A stretch of DNA of 64,000 bases, taken from NCBI GenBank assembly GCA_934692905.1, contig CAKUUM010000002.1, positions 1-64,000 of the forward strand. Reading direction: 5' to 3'. Both the position numbers and the translations under genes were made by a program. Below are positions 48,591-58,707 of this stretch, one piece after another. The stretch comes from an uncultured Bacteroidales bacterium (GTDB lineage: Bacteria; Bacteroidota; Bacteroidia; Bacteroidales; Paludibacteraceae). The notes below the pieces were generated by a model. That model had not been told where the DNA came from. It ran no database searches and worked only from the letters and a program-made list of their open reading frames with translations. Numbering within the stretch: position 1 is the stretch's first letter; each line of letters begins with the position of its first letter.

Positions 48591-49294
48591 TTATTGCGCC
48601 TGAATATGAGCACCTGCGCACGTGGATAGAGGCATTGCCCGAGGATTTCGAATCGCAAGGCAAAGTCATCTATGATGCCCGCAATCAGATACGTGTGATA
48701 ACACTGCCCGACGGACTGCAAGTAAACGTGAAGAGGTATCACGCACCGCGATTTGTCAACCGACTCATCTACACCTGTCTGCGCCCGCCCAAAGCCCGGC
48801 GCGCTTACGACAACGCACTCCATCTGCAACGCTTGGGCATACCCACCCCCACCCCTGTCGCATACATTCTTTGTGGTCGCCCACTGCTTGCCGAGAGTTA
48901 TCTTGTCACTCTTCAATCCCCGCTCAAACGTAACTTCTATGAATTCCGGCACCATCCGCTGGCGGGTTACGAGGATATTGTATGCCGGTTCGCGCGTTTC
49001 ACGGCGGATATGCATAGGCAGGGGGTACTCCACCTCGACTATTCCCCTGGGAATATACTGTTCGACGTCATAGACGGGCAAGCGCATTTCGCACTTGTGG
49101 ACATCAACCGTATGCGCTTTGGAAAACCGGTCAGTCGGCGCGAGGCATGCCGTAATTTCTGCCGGCTATGGGGAAAGCAGGACTTTTTCGAACTCTTGGG
49201 ACGTGAATATGCCATCGCCCGCGGTTGGAATGTGGAAGATACACAGCGCCTTGTCATTCACTATTGGAAACGGTTTTGGAGGCATCGCAAATGA
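48581..49294 (+). CDS. LPS-kinase-like protein (InaA/KdkA group)
   Basis: 237 residues of the protein-kinase-like fold used for lipopolysaccharide sugars. Seen: VNVKRYHAP (candidate ATP lysine), LHLDYSPGNILF (catalytic Asp and metal-binding Asn, about 149-160) and LVDINRM in place of DFG. Relatives phosphorylate Kdo or heptose in the inner core. Sandwiched between GT9 and GT2 genes with overlaps on both sides, so it probably modifies the same core oligosaccharide. Confidence 0.85.
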   Translation: MRVVIAPEYEHLRTWIEALPEDFESQGKVIYDARNQIRVITLPDGLQVNVKRYHAPRFVNRLIYTCLRPPKARRAYDNALHLQRLGIPTPTPVAYILCGRPLLAESYLVTLQSPLKRNFYEFRHHPLAGYEDIVCRFARFTADMHRQGVLHLDYSPGNILFDVIDGQAHFALVDINRMRFGKPVSRREACRNFCRLWGKQDFFELLGREYAIARGWNVEDTQRLVIHYWKRFWRHRK

Positions 49295-50163
49295 ATAGTG
49301 TCAGCGTTGTCATTCCCAATTACAACGGGCGGTTACTTCTGGAGCAGTATCTGCCTTACCTCTTTCGTGCCTTGTCCTATGGCTCTTGTGTTCATCAGAG
49401 TGAAGTGATTGTGGTGGACGATGCTTCTACCGATGATTCCGTGGCCTACTTGTCAGCCCGTTGGCAGCAGGTGCATGTATTGCGGAATAGTCACAACCTC
49501 GGCTTCAGCAAGTCCGTCAATAGGGGTATCCGCCTTGCGCAATACGATGCCGTATGTGTTCTCAATACGGATATGCAACTTGCAGAAAACTATTTCGAAG
49601 TACTCCTCCCCATGTTGCAGGGCAATGTGTTTGGTATCTACTGTGCCATTCGCGACCCGAAAACAGGGGCTATTATAGAGGGGCGGAAGCAACCGCTCAT
49701 CCGGCACCACAAACTTACATACCGTGACTTGTCAGGAGAGCGGGAGGAAGGAGAGTCTATGTATCTGTGCGGGGGAAACGCTCTTATCAACAGGCAACGT
49801 TTGGTGGCACTCGGAGGCTACGACGAGCAGTTCAGCCCGTTCTATTTTGAGGATATGGACCTGTCCTTGCGCGCCAGGCAGAGAGGGTGGACCTCTATCT
49901 ATACCGCACGCACATCGTGCCTACACCAACACGCTGCCACTATCGGCACACACTTTTCTCCGCAGGATGTGCAGGAGATATTTCTGCGCAACCGGGTGTA
50001 TATCAATTACCGTTACTTGTCCGGCATTACTTGGCTGCTGTTTATGGCAAGTGCCTGTTTTCACGCCTTGCAGGAAATCATTTGCCACAAGCCGTATCGT
50101 CCGTATGGCAAGGCGCTGCGACACTTGGCGGATAGCAGGCCAACTGCAGACTCAGCAGAATGA
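49291..50163 (+). CDS. Glycosyltransferase family 2
   Basis: 290 residues, GT-A fold: SVVIPNYNGRLLLEQYLP at the start, VVDDASTDDSVAYL, NLGFSKSVNRGI, VLNTDMQL (DxD-like metal site) and FEDMDLSLRARQRG. Of the rhamnosyl/galactosyltransferase-like group; donor and acceptor unknown. The ATG at 49291 overlaps the previous stop (ATGA). Its last 86 bp overlap the end of the convergent O-antigen ligase gene. Confidence 0.9.
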   Translation: MNSVSVVIPNYNGRLLLEQYLPYLFRALSYGSCVHQSEVIVVDDASTDDSVAYLSARWQQVHVLRNSHNLGFSKSVNRGIRLAQYDAVCVLNTDMQLAENYFEVLLPMLQGNVFGIYCAIRDPKTGAIIEGRKQPLIRHHKLTYRDLSGEREEGESMYLCGGNALINRQRLVALGGYDEQFSPFYFEDMDLSLRARQRGWTSIYTARTSCLHQHAATIGTHFSPQDVQEIFLRNRVYINYRYLSGITWLLFMASACFHALQEIICHKPYRPYGKALRHLADSRPTADSAE

Positions 50164-51358
50164 CAGAGATAAATTGTGGTTGCAGGTGGTCGCCAAGCGG
50201 CTCAAACATCATCTGAATGAACAGCGCCACAAGAAACATCCATACGTACAGCCGCATATCCCGTGTGGGCATCACTATTGCAGCCACGAAAAACAGCAGC
50301 AGGGTGATAATGCCAAACAAGCCGAACTCCAACCATATTGTCAGAAAAGCATTGTGCGGGTGATGCGTCATCATGCTTTTACCCCACGGAATGAATTCGG
50401 GTACGGACATTATCCCTCTCACAAACCCTTCATAAGCGATGTCATCATGATACATCTGCTCTACGAACTCCGTACTCATGGTAGAGACACCATACCCCAG
50501 ACACGGATGCTCGGCAATCATACGCGCCGAGTAATTCCATACGGGCAGACGCGGATTCTTTAACATTACATCTGCTTCCAGACGCTGATTCTGTAGCACC
50601 AGCACGGTCAATAGTGCCACAATGCCTATGCTGAGAGCAATACTGTAAGCCTTTTTGATTTTCCATATATAGGTCATGCCAAATACACCCACAATCAATA
50701 GGGAAGTGATAAAACCCGCACGCCCTACGGATAGCAGCACATAGCACCATAGTATAATCATCGCCACTCCTACGCACTCTTTCACCCACCTGCGGAATGG
50801 CTGGTGCAATATCCAAAAACCGATGATAATGGCCGTGTTCATATACAGGTTAATCACCATGTGTGAGTTGATTTTCTCTGCTCGCACGCGGTTATATAGC
50901 AGGGTATCAAAAGGAAACATCGGGTGGCACTCCATATAGTAGTAGGTATTCAGTCCTACAATATACAGACCGACAAGCAGCATCACATACCCCACATATT
51001 GTAGCCTGAATTTGTCACTGAATCCCAATATCCCGCCCACGCCTACGGCAATAAACATAATATGGCGGTCCAATTGGTGCCAGAAGTAGTTTGTGGGTGG
51101 AGTCTTGTCCCATAATTGCCATGCAGGCAACATCAGGAACAGGAGTATCAATGTCACATACACCCACTTGTCCCGTCCCCAACGCCATCCGCGCCACCGT
51201 TGGTTGACAACGTAGTCCAACACATAGCCAATACCCAGAATATAATGTCCCGTCCGTTGGATGTTACTGTACCCGAACGGCATGGATGCCGCCACTATCA
51301 ATAGCCCCACTACGGGCACGAAAGCAAGGATTGACTTATATAGTTCTTTGTTCTGCAT
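50078..51358 (-). CDS. O-antigen ligase/polymerase (WaaL/Wzy_C family)
   Basis: 426 residues, about 11 transmembrane helices, with a large periplasmic loop holding MIAEHPCLGYGVSTM and HHPHNAFLTIWLEFGLFG, the Wzy_C-type motif whose His is important in ligases. It would polymerise O-units or ligate glycan to lipid A core at the periplasmic face. The frame begins with a GTG at 51361, but the next codon is ATG (51358), preferred. It ends inside the GT2 coding region on the other strand. Confidence 0.85.
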   Translation of the reverse strand: MQNKELYKSILAFVPVVGLLIVAASMPFGYSNIQRTGHYILGIGYVLDYVVNQRWRGWRWGRDKWVYVTLILLFLMLPAWQLWDKTPPTNYFWHQLDRHIMFIAVGVGGILGFSDKFRLQYVGYVMLLVGLYIVGLNTYYYMECHPMFPFDTLLYNRVRAEKINSHMVINLYMNTAIIIGFWILHQPFRRWVKECVGVAMIILWCYVLLSVGRAGFITSLLIVGVFGMTYIWKIKKAYSIALSIGIVALLTVLVLQNQRLEADVMLKNPRLPVWNYSARMIAEHPCLGYGVSTMSTEFVEQMYHDDIAYEGFVRGIMSVPEFIPWGKSMMTHHPHNAFLTIWLEFGLFGIITLLLFFVAAIVMPTRDMRLYVWMFLVALFIQMMFEPLGDHLQPQFISVILLSLQLACYPPSVAAPCHTDDTACGK

Positions 51359-51368
51359 CACAATGCGG

Positions 51369-52409
51369 TTATTTTCGATAAATCCTCAGATATGCTTCTA
51401 CATGATTCTTCCATGAGAAAGAAGTGGCATACTGCCACGCAGCCTCTTGCTCCTCATGGGTGTACGTATCAATGGTATTTTGTATCAGTTGCGCAGACGC
51501 TTCTGCAGGGTAGCCCTCTTCGAAGAAACGGACATACTTCCCGCCGATCTCCACCAAACTGGTCTCTCGCGAACAAATCACAGGCTTACGGAACAGCATA
51601 GCCTCCACAACAGGCAGCCCGAACCCCTCAAAGAGCGATGGAAACACAAATGCCGTACAATGCCTATACAGCCATACCTTTTCTGCTTGGCTTACCATAC
51701 CCGGCAGATGCACATTCTTTATCTGTTCGTCTTGTATACGGCGGCGTATCATATCCGCGTATGGTGTGGTATCCCTGCCTGCAATATACAATTGGTATTG
51801 CGGCAGGCTCTTCATCATATCCAGTAGCACATGGAAATTCTTCTTCTCCTTACACTCTCCGATAGTGAACAGATAGGGCGTGCTTGTGCATACCGAAGCA
51901 GGCTGTTGCTCTTGCAGCAAGTCTATGCGCTCTATGCCGTTATATACCACTTGGACAGGCTTGCCATTCAGCCGCAGATATTTTTCCGTTTCGCTTTTGG
52001 CGAACTCGGAGATGCAAACAATTGTGTCTGCCTTGTCCGCCTTTTTCTGTACCTTGTCCAGATACTGCTGCACCCGCTTGCCCGTCTTTTCATACACGAA
52101 ATTGAAATCATGTATTGTCAGCACATAGCGCTTGCAGAATGGTTGGTAGCGTGATAACTGATGGATAGCATGCCAAACGTCAAACCGTTTGCCAATCAGC
52201 CATGGGAATATGCGGTATATCTTCTTGGCTTGCACATAGTGTACCTTATCGCCAAACGCCCCTGCATAGTCCTTCGGCACTAACAGGTATATATCTTCCC
52301 CTTGTTGCGGGACATAGGTATCGCGGAAATAGTAACCGTAGTTCAGAGCCACCTGCCCCAAACCGCAATTCACATTCTTCAGTATGGATAAGTCAATGAG
52401 TATCTTCAT
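51369..52409 (-). CDS. GT4 glycosyltransferase
   Basis: 346 residues, GT-B fold. N-terminal acceptor domain starts MKILIDLSILKNVNCGLGQ; C-terminal donor domain has YLFTIGECKEKKNFHVLLDMM and PSLFEGFGLPVVEAM with the EX7E retaining motif. Starts with ATG overlapping the stop of the gene upstream (52406-52409), and the O-antigen ligase gene follows 10 bp later. Confidence 0.92.
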   Translation of the reverse strand: MKILIDLSILKNVNCGLGQVALNYGYYFRDTYVPQQGEDIYLLVPKDYAGAFGDKVHYVQAKKIYRIFPWLIGKRFDVWHAIHQLSRYQPFCKRYVLTIHDFNFVYEKTGKRVQQYLDKVQKKADKADTIVCISEFAKSETEKYLRLNGKPVQVVYNGIERIDLLQEQQPASVCTSTPYLFTIGECKEKKNFHVLLDMMKSLPQYQLYIAGRDTTPYADMIRRRIQDEQIKNVHLPGMVSQAEKVWLYRHCTAFVFPSLFEGFGLPVVEAMLFRKPVICSRETSLVEIGGKYVRFFEEGYPAEASAQLIQNTIDTYTHEEQEAAWQYATSFSWKNHVEAYLRIYRK

Positions 52410-53500
52410 AATGTTGCATATACATCTATCAGGTGGTGCGCCACTTCCTCATCCGTAAACTTCCCGCTCTGTTTGTATCCGCGTGTTGCCATCTTCTCGC
52501 GTAGTGCCGCATCCGAAAGCACACGTTTCAGTTGCTCCCCGATACTGTTCGGGCTATGCGGGTCGGCATATAGGGCTGCGTCCCCGCCGGTCTCTTGGAA
52601 ACAACTGCCCACCGATGTAACCACCGGTGTACCTGCACACATCGCCTCCAGAATAGGTATGCCAAACCCCTCAAACACAGATGGATATACCAAGCACTCC
52701 GCTCCCTTGTACAATGCAGGGAATTCCGCGAAAGGCACACCATGTAGCATGAGAACCTTCAAGCCCAATTGCCCTGCCAATGCCTTCATCTCATCGGCAT
52801 AACGGCTATGTCCGCCTATCACCACAAGCGGCGTATCAATATGCGCTTCCGCCATACCGAGCAACAAGTTCTTCAGGTTCTTGCGCGGTTCGATTGCCCC
52901 CACGTCTATGATATACTTGCCTTCTATACCGTGTCGCTGAAGTACATCCTTCACTTGTTCAGCCGATACTGGTTGTCTGAACAGGTTGCTGCAACCTTGA
53001 TAGACAACCGTGATTCGGTCTGGCGCAACACCGAAGTAGTCTATAATATCCTGTTTGGTTTGTTCTGAAATGGCAATGATACATGTGGCATAACAGCATG
53101 CGTAACGCACTTTTTCGGTAAACAACCACCTGTAAGTCCTGCTGTACAACTCTGGGTAACGCAAGAATATCAAGTCATGCACCGTAACGATAGTCTTGAT
53201 GCCGGTCCTGTGAATGCCAAAGGGTATCTCCCCCGACAAACCGTGATACACCTCTATACCTTTGCGCTTCAAATCTGCCACGCACCCCATACTGCGCCAT
53301 AGCGAAGGCACTGCCTTCCACACACCCTGCGGTGACACCACAGTACCAGTGCTCGGACAGAAACGCTCTGTAGGCACACCGAAATAGTAATACGCATGCT
53401 CAGGAGCATAAGTCGCCATCAGTCGCAACGTATCACGACTGTAATTACCCAAGCCACGACTATTGGCAAAAGCACGTTTGGCATCAAAGGCTATTCGCAT
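52406..53500 (-). CDS. GT4 glycosyltransferase
   Basis: 364 residues, GT-B fold of the mannosyl/rhamnosyltransferase-like group. Has GLGNYSRDTLR at the N-terminus, YIIDVGAIEPRKNLKNLL, and PSVFEGFGIPILEAM (EX7E). About 30% similar by eye to the following GT4 gene in its C-terminal half, so both probably act in one glycan pathway. Follows the LtaS-like gene by 47 bp. Confidence 0.92.
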   Translation of the reverse strand: MRIAFDAKRAFANSRGLGNYSRDTLRLMATYAPEHAYYYFGVPTERFCPSTGTVVSPQGVWKAVPSLWRSMGCVADLKRKGIEVYHGLSGEIPFGIHRTGIKTIVTVHDLIFLRYPELYSRTYRWLFTEKVRYACCYATCIIAISEQTKQDIIDYFGVAPDRITVVYQGCSNLFRQPVSAEQVKDVLQRHGIEGKYIIDVGAIEPRKNLKNLLLGMAEAHIDTPLVVIGGHSRYADEMKALAGQLGLKVLMLHGVPFAEFPALYKGAECLVYPSVFEGFGIPILEAMCAGTPVVTSVGSCFQETGGDAALYADPHSPNSIGEQLKRVLSDAALREKMATRGYKQSGKFTDEEVAHHLIDVYATL

Positions 53501-53547
53501 GGCACTGTTCGTTTGTTCTATATCATTCGCAAAATAGACATACAGGA

Positions 53548-55353
53548 CTACTTTGCCGTAAGGGTTTGCATAATGGATTGTGTGACGGCTTTTGCCTTCT
53601 GTATGCGCACAGGTTGGGGATTGACTTCCATAATCGGCTGATTGACGGCGGCATCCATAATCACAGCCCCGGTGGTGTCCAGCAGAGCAAATCCGTCCAC
53701 AAAATTATAGTATGCGTATGGGATTGTTGTCGGGGCAAGAATATCTTTGGCAAAGGTAAAGACAGATGCGTCCAAATCCAACTGGTGCAATACGGTAGGC
53801 ACCCAGTCTATTTGGGAAGCCAATGTGGAAACTGTCATGGGCTGACGGATAGCACCTCCCGTCATCACCAGCGGAATCTTGTATCGGAGCGTGTCGTAAT
53901 TCTGAATGCCATCGGGATAAGGGTAGCCATGGTCTGCCACCATTACTACAACGGTGTTGTCCCATGTAGGACTTTGCTGCAAAGTGTCTATAAAAGCCCC
54001 GATACAACTGTCCGTATAGGCAACGGCATTGAGATACGGGTGCTCGATATGGTGGTAGTTTACCTCAAAAGGCTCATGGCTTGAGAGACTCAGGATAACA
54101 TCAAAACATGGTGCGACCTGTGCCTGGCGGTTGCAAATGTCCTTTGCGGCATAGTCCAGCAGGATATGGTCGGGCACACCCCACTTGCTGAGACGTTGCG
54201 AGACAGGAAAGTCATGGTCACAGACACGCTGCTCAAAACCGCCGTTGACCAGATAGGAACGCATATTAGTGAAGTCCTCATCGCCGCCGTAATAGAACTT
54301 GAGGTCATAGCCGTTCTGTTTCAATACCTGCCCAACCTGTGGAAGACGTTGTGACACAGAAGGTATGGTCATTACGGATGTGGTGGCGCAACCGGGGAAA
54401 GCGCCCAGAACAGCCATCACACCTCTATCGGTACGGTAACTGTTGGCATATACGTTGTTGAAGTAAATGCCTTCTTGTGCAATCCGCTGCATATTGGGCA
54501 TCACATGCCATGCGTTAGCAGAGAAACTCTCTAAAATCACCAATACGATATGCGGACGATTGGTAGTAAACAACCTTTCTGTCGCCGGCTCCTGAGCAGG
54601 CAATAGTTGTGCCATATAATTATGGCAGTCTTCGGCAGACATATAGTGGTAACGCTCTGCATTGAGGGTATTCTCACTCAGCGACTCCACCACATTGAAT
54701 ATCGGGTTAACCGCAGCCAAGTTCAGTACTCGGTTCTCCGAATAATAGACCCGACCCGTGTTCATCGTTGAGACTGTCACACTACCCCGAATGGGCAGGA
54801 ACAAAAATGCTGTCAGCAGGAACATAACTGCCGTTCCGCCTGCTTTGTGCCAAGTGTTTTCTATCTGCGGGGGTACAGGTTTGAACAATTGGCGATAGAC
54901 GAACCACCACACAGCGAATAGGATAGCAAACCCCGCCAATCCCAAACACCACTGCCACCACGGGGCACAGGCAAGTACCTCGTTGGGCGATTGCAGGTAG
55001 TCGAAAATGTCCTTGTCTATATGGTATCCCCAACTGGGAAAACAGCCGTTATCTCCAATCACAGCCATCAAAGCGATGGCGAGGATTAGCCCTGTATATA
55101 CATCAATTACCCGCTTGAGTCCTCGCCACTTCACCCAACAACTGACGCATAGTATCAAACCGAATACAAGTGTAATATAAGCAGCAACACTCAAGTCCAA
55201 GGGCAGTCCGTGCCAAGGCACCAAAAACCAGTCCTGCCAAGTCCGCTCACCCAACAAACGGTGTTGCCAAACCATAAACAACGGCTTCTGCAATACGAAG
55301 AAGACAACCCAATACAGGTAGTAGGTGATGAATAATCTCAGTCTTGTTTTCAT
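53548..55353 (-). CDS. LTA synthase/sulfatase-fold phosphotransferase
   Basis: 601 residues: about five N-terminal transmembrane helices (1-205), then an extracytoplasmic alkaline-phosphatase/sulfatase-fold domain (about 260-560). Seen: HIVLVILESFSANAWHVMP (metal and nucleophile region), YSLPF-like NSYRTDRGVMAVLGAFPG, FYYGGDEDFTNM, and VMVADHGYPYPDG (metal ligands). In Gram-positives LtaS builds glycerol-phosphate chains; in Gram-negatives related enzymes add phosphoglycerol or phosphoethanolamine to glycans. ATG 55353 is chosen because the longer frame overlaps the receptor gene; the gap is 1 bp. Confidence 0.88.
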   Translation of the reverse strand: MKTRLRLFITYYLYWVVFFVLQKPLFMVWQHRLLGERTWQDWFLVPWHGLPLDLSVAAYITLVFGLILCVSCWVKWRGLKRVIDVYTGLILAIALMAVIGDNGCFPSWGYHIDKDIFDYLQSPNEVLACAPWWQWCLGLAGFAILFAVWWFVYRQLFKPVPPQIENTWHKAGGTAVMFLLTAFLFLPIRGSVTVSTMNTGRVYYSENRVLNLAAVNPIFNVVESLSENTLNAERYHYMSAEDCHNYMAQLLPAQEPATERLFTTNRPHIVLVILESFSANAWHVMPNMQRIAQEGIYFNNVYANSYRTDRGVMAVLGAFPGCATTSVMTIPSVSQRLPQVGQVLKQNGYDLKFYYGGDEDFTNMRSYLVNGGFEQRVCDHDFPVSQRLSKWGVPDHILLDYAAKDICNRQAQVAPCFDVILSLSSHEPFEVNYHHIEHPYLNAVAYTDSCIGAFIDTLQQSPTWDNTVVVMVADHGYPYPDGIQNYDTLRYKIPLVMTGGAIRQPMTVSTLASQIDWVPTVLHQLDLDASVFTFAKDILAPTTIPYAYYNFVDGFALLDTTGAVIMDAAVNQPIMEVNPQPVRIQKAKAVTQSIMQTLTAK

Positions 55354-55354
55354 G

Positions 55355-57781
55355 CTACAAATCAATGGTATAGGTGGCAAGGATGCCCGTGGGTACATTC
55401 AGGATTATCGAAGCGCGGTCAGCATACGGGATATCTTGTGTAAAAGCGAACTCTGCCAAGTCGTTACAGAAGTCCCACATATTATAGCACTCCACATTGA
55501 GGCGCATACCGATGTCCTTCACATTCCAAGTGGCTTGTACGTGCAGGTCGCACATATACCATGCGCCATGCCGCGTACCGAAATTGCCGTCTGTCGGATT
55601 GGTACCGCGAGAATCATACGGCAATACTGCTACTTGCCGGTCATGCTGATAATAGCGGTATGCTGTGAACGGCTTGCCGTCTGTCCACTTGAGCGTCAAG
55701 CCTGCCTGTACCCACTTGCAGATATTATAGGACAAGTAGAACCGCGCCACATACCCCTTGTCCAAGTCCATGCGACTCACTCCCGGGTATTGCCCATCCT
55801 GGTTGCGAACGATATTGGTGGTATTGGGATTGGCTGTTGTCTCCGATAGCACTCCCATCGTATTGCTGTTGGCACCGTTGCCGAGCCCTGTGTATCCCGC
55901 TGCCTGCATGGACTGCCAACCGATGCTGACCATTACCTTTCTGCCTGTGTAGGTGTAGCGTGTCAGTTGGGAGAAGAAATACGGAGAGTTGAGAAGTCCG
56001 TTGCTGCCAAACGGCTCTGTATAGCCTACCTCAAAGAATTTCTCGCCCGGGGTTTGGTAAAAGATATTGAGGCCGTTCTCCTGCCGGTAGTAACCATATT
56101 GCTCATTGTTGCCTGCAAAATATGTATGCCATACGTCAAAGAACTTCTTGTAGTTGTTTTGCAATGCTATCTCGTGCCGCCCGCCATGCTTATCCTTGAA
56201 GAGAAAACGGATAGGGATATTCACTTCTATATAGGATGTCTGGCGCAACCCTTTCTTGTAGGAATGGTACCGCCCGCCAGTGGTGGCAAACAGGTCGTTG
56301 GTGCCGGCGAAATAGATGTCGGCGTTCATATAGTCGTCCGAGAAATAACGAAGGTATTCTATGCTGTATGGCAAGCGATTATAATCCGCCGACAATCCCA
56401 TCTCAAACCAACTGCACGGGTGAAAGTCCAGCAAAGTTCCCGCTTGCACATTCGGACTGACCTTGCTCTTGTTCCGTAGCAGTATAGCATCTAATGTAAA
56501 ATCCGCGTGTCCGCTGAGTGTAAACCACGACACAGGGACATACAGGGCTTTCAATCCGACCGTATTCTCCAGCAGCCCTCCTGTAAAAGCATTGCTGCTC
56601 CATTCATACCGATATAGGTCTGCGGGTGATGACATCACAGGCGACTGCAAGTATATGTTGTTGGTAAAGTTGGATACTTCGGGGCGAAAATGAACAAGCG
56701 AGTTGTACGCATCAGCAAACACGGACAGCCACGGGAGCAACGGCTGATGGTAATTGACTGCCCAACTCAGTATATGTGTCCTGCCGTCTGCCACCCATGG
56801 GGCGAAACTCTCTCCGTCTTGGTCGATGATATTCTTGCTGAATGCACGGTCGGTGTGGTGCGTCACGTTGGTCTCCCAAGTCAAACCCGTCGTCAGATAG
56901 TCACGCTTCATGTAAACAGAACCGGAGTAATTCTTGAGGTCATACACCTCATTGTAGTTGTACAGGTACTCACTCCCCGCATCACTGCATCCCGAGAAGT
57001 TGAGCCGATAGCCCAATTGGCGGATATGCCGGTTGGGCTTGACAGGGAAATACCCGTCCACTTGCACCTTGTAATAAGGAGCCGCATATAGAGGGTCGTC
57101 CAGCATCAGTCCCTGTTGGTCTTCTTTGGTGATAAGCCGCTGACCATAAGCCGCATACAAGTGCTGACGATAGCCGTTTCCATCCTTGTCGCGGAAAGTA
57201 TATGCCGCATCCATAGTCCCTGCGCCAATCTGGTGGCGTCGGTCAGTAATGTGCTTGTAGGTATCCGCACTCTGCATAGCCGTGCGGTGTGATATGTTGA
57301 TAATCGCAGCCGTTCCTGCTGCGGGTGCCCCATTACCCACTTGCCCGAAATTATAGGAGACCTGCACGTAATCACGTGCTGCCGTGTCCCTCTCGAAGAA
57401 CATCTGTGCGCGATGGATGTCCATATTCAGGTTGTACTGCTGCATATTGGGCATATAAAGGGTGCTGCCCGGCTGAAAGCGGTCATCCGCACGCATGCCG
57501 TCTATATAATAGCGGTTGGCGGTACAGGGCATTCCGTCTATGGCAAAGGTGATACGCTCAGGCAGCCACCATTGCCCGATGGTCATCGTCTCGTAAATAG
57601 TATGATCGTTGAGTGCCTCCAGATAATAGGGCAAGTCGCTGCGATGGTACCATTTACGGAAGAACTCGGCGGGCACCGAGTCCGTACCTGCCATATTGGT
57701 ATAGGTCATGTCCTCTGCCAGAGCCGTCTGACACAGTACAACCACTAACCAGCCTATAACCAACCACCTGCGTTTCATCAT
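55355..57781 (-). CDS. TonB-dependent receptor-like outer-membrane protein
   Basis: 808 residues. Signal peptide (WLVIGWLVVVLCQTALA), a plug-like N-terminal part (about 60-170: ITFAIDGMPCTANRYYIDGM, GQVGNGAPAAGTAAIINIS) and a long barrel-like region with many aromatic strands, ending ATYTIDL. No carboxypeptidase-like domain and no clear TonB box, so transport activity is uncertain. It could be an assembly or glycan-handling barrel. Coupled by ATGA to the preceding gene and 1 bp from the LtaS-like gene. Confidence 0.65.
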   Translation of the reverse strand: MMKRRWLVIGWLVVVLCQTALAEDMTYTNMAGTDSVPAEFFRKWYHRSDLPYYLEALNDHTIYETMTIGQWWLPERITFAIDGMPCTANRYYIDGMRADDRFQPGSTLYMPNMQQYNLNMDIHRAQMFFERDTAARDYVQVSYNFGQVGNGAPAAGTAAIINISHRTAMQSADTYKHITDRRHQIGAGTMDAAYTFRDKDGNGYRQHLYAAYGQRLITKEDQQGLMLDDPLYAAPYYKVQVDGYFPVKPNRHIRQLGYRLNFSGCSDAGSEYLYNYNEVYDLKNYSGSVYMKRDYLTTGLTWETNVTHHTDRAFSKNIIDQDGESFAPWVADGRTHILSWAVNYHQPLLPWLSVFADAYNSLVHFRPEVSNFTNNIYLQSPVMSSPADLYRYEWSSNAFTGGLLENTVGLKALYVPVSWFTLSGHADFTLDAILLRNKSKVSPNVQAGTLLDFHPCSWFEMGLSADYNRLPYSIEYLRYFSDDYMNADIYFAGTNDLFATTGGRYHSYKKGLRQTSYIEVNIPIRFLFKDKHGGRHEIALQNNYKKFFDVWHTYFAGNNEQYGYYRQENGLNIFYQTPGEKFFEVGYTEPFGSNGLLNSPYFFSQLTRYTYTGRKVMVSIGWQSMQAAGYTGLGNGANSNTMGVLSETTANPNTTNIVRNQDGQYPGVSRMDLDKGYVARFYLSYNICKWVQAGLTLKWTDGKPFTAYRYYQHDRQVAVLPYDSRGTNPTDGNFGTRHGAWYMCDLHVQATWNVKDIGMRLNVECYNMWDFCNDLAEFAFTQDIPYADRASIILNVPTGILATYTIDL

Positions 57782-58707
57782 TGTTTCTTCGTGCGGTTAA
57801 GGATATTGATATGATATGCCAATCCCACCCTCAGTTGGTGGAACGGATAGTCTTTGATACCGTATTGGTACAGCACAAACGGCTCAAACCCGCGTATATG
57901 CCCCGCAATACAGGTCTTCACGCTCATCGGTCTGTCGCCGTAATTCTCCCAACCGGCATAGCCGCCCCATGTGGTGCGCCACGATACATAGCGTGTCTTT
58001 AGCAGCAACTGCAACCCGTACATCACCGCATCGTTCTGCCTGCCGTCCGCTGTCTGCCAGCACAGGAATCCTGCACTACCCGCCAATCGCAGTTCTACTT
58101 TTGCATCCGTAGGGTCTGCATAAGGGAAAGCCCTCCCCTCCCCGCCGAAATAGAGCGACTTGCCGATAGCCAAATCAAAGAAATACCCGGGGTCATCGTA
58201 GTAGCGCGCCTTCTCGAAACTGCCGCCACTGGCAGTCTTCATGGCTGCCCGTAGCAGAATATCGGGCGCATACTTGCGTGCTCTGAGCAACTGGATATCC
58301 GTAGATACATACACATCTCCTGCCTCATGCCCGCTTATCACTGCCGTGTCTTGCAGGCGGCAGGTGTGCTGCCGTTCTGGGGTCATGGTGTACCACTCCT
58401 GTACGGGCATCCACAATGTCAGGTTCACCCTGTCGGTAAAAAGCGGTATATACGCCCTTGCAAACACATCCGCAGTGCGGTCGCCTTGATAACCGAAGTA
58501 GCCATCTCCCGCTATTTCCAAGCGGAGATGGCTCTCTGTCCTGCCGTCCGACATGTCGGGTATCGGCAATGCATTCGGTCCGAAATAGGCAGGCGCGATA
58601 CCTGTTGCCTCTCTCAAGTTAGGTCTTGTAATGGGTACCAAAGCACGGGCACCACAACAGCCCAACACCAGCAATGCAAATATGGTCAACAGGTATCTAT
58701 ACCTCAT
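57778..58707 (-). CDS. Unassigned exported beta-rich protein
   Basis: 309 residues. Signal peptide or lipobox-like start ([18 protein letters not shown]), then a strand-rich body ([48 protein letters not shown]) resembling a small outer-membrane barrel. No family recognised. Its ATG overlaps the dnaJ stop and its own stop overlaps the receptor-like gene, so it links the chaperone genes to the envelope genes. Confidence 0.6.
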   Translation of the reverse strand: MRYRYLLTIFALLVLGCCGARALVPITRPNLREATGIAPAYFGPNALPIPDMSDGRTESHLRLEIAGDGYFGYQGDRTADVFARAYIPLFTDRVNLTLWMPVQEWYTMTPERQHTCRLQDTAVISGHEAGDVYVSTDIQLLRARKYAPDILLRAAMKTASGGSFEKARYYDDPGYFFDLAIGKSLYFGGEGRAFPYADPTDAKVELRLAGSAGFLCWQTADGRQNDAVMYGLQLLLKTRYVSWRTTWGGYAGWENYGDRPMSVKTCIAGHIRGFEPFVLYQYGIKDYPFHQLRVGLAYHINILNRTKKQ

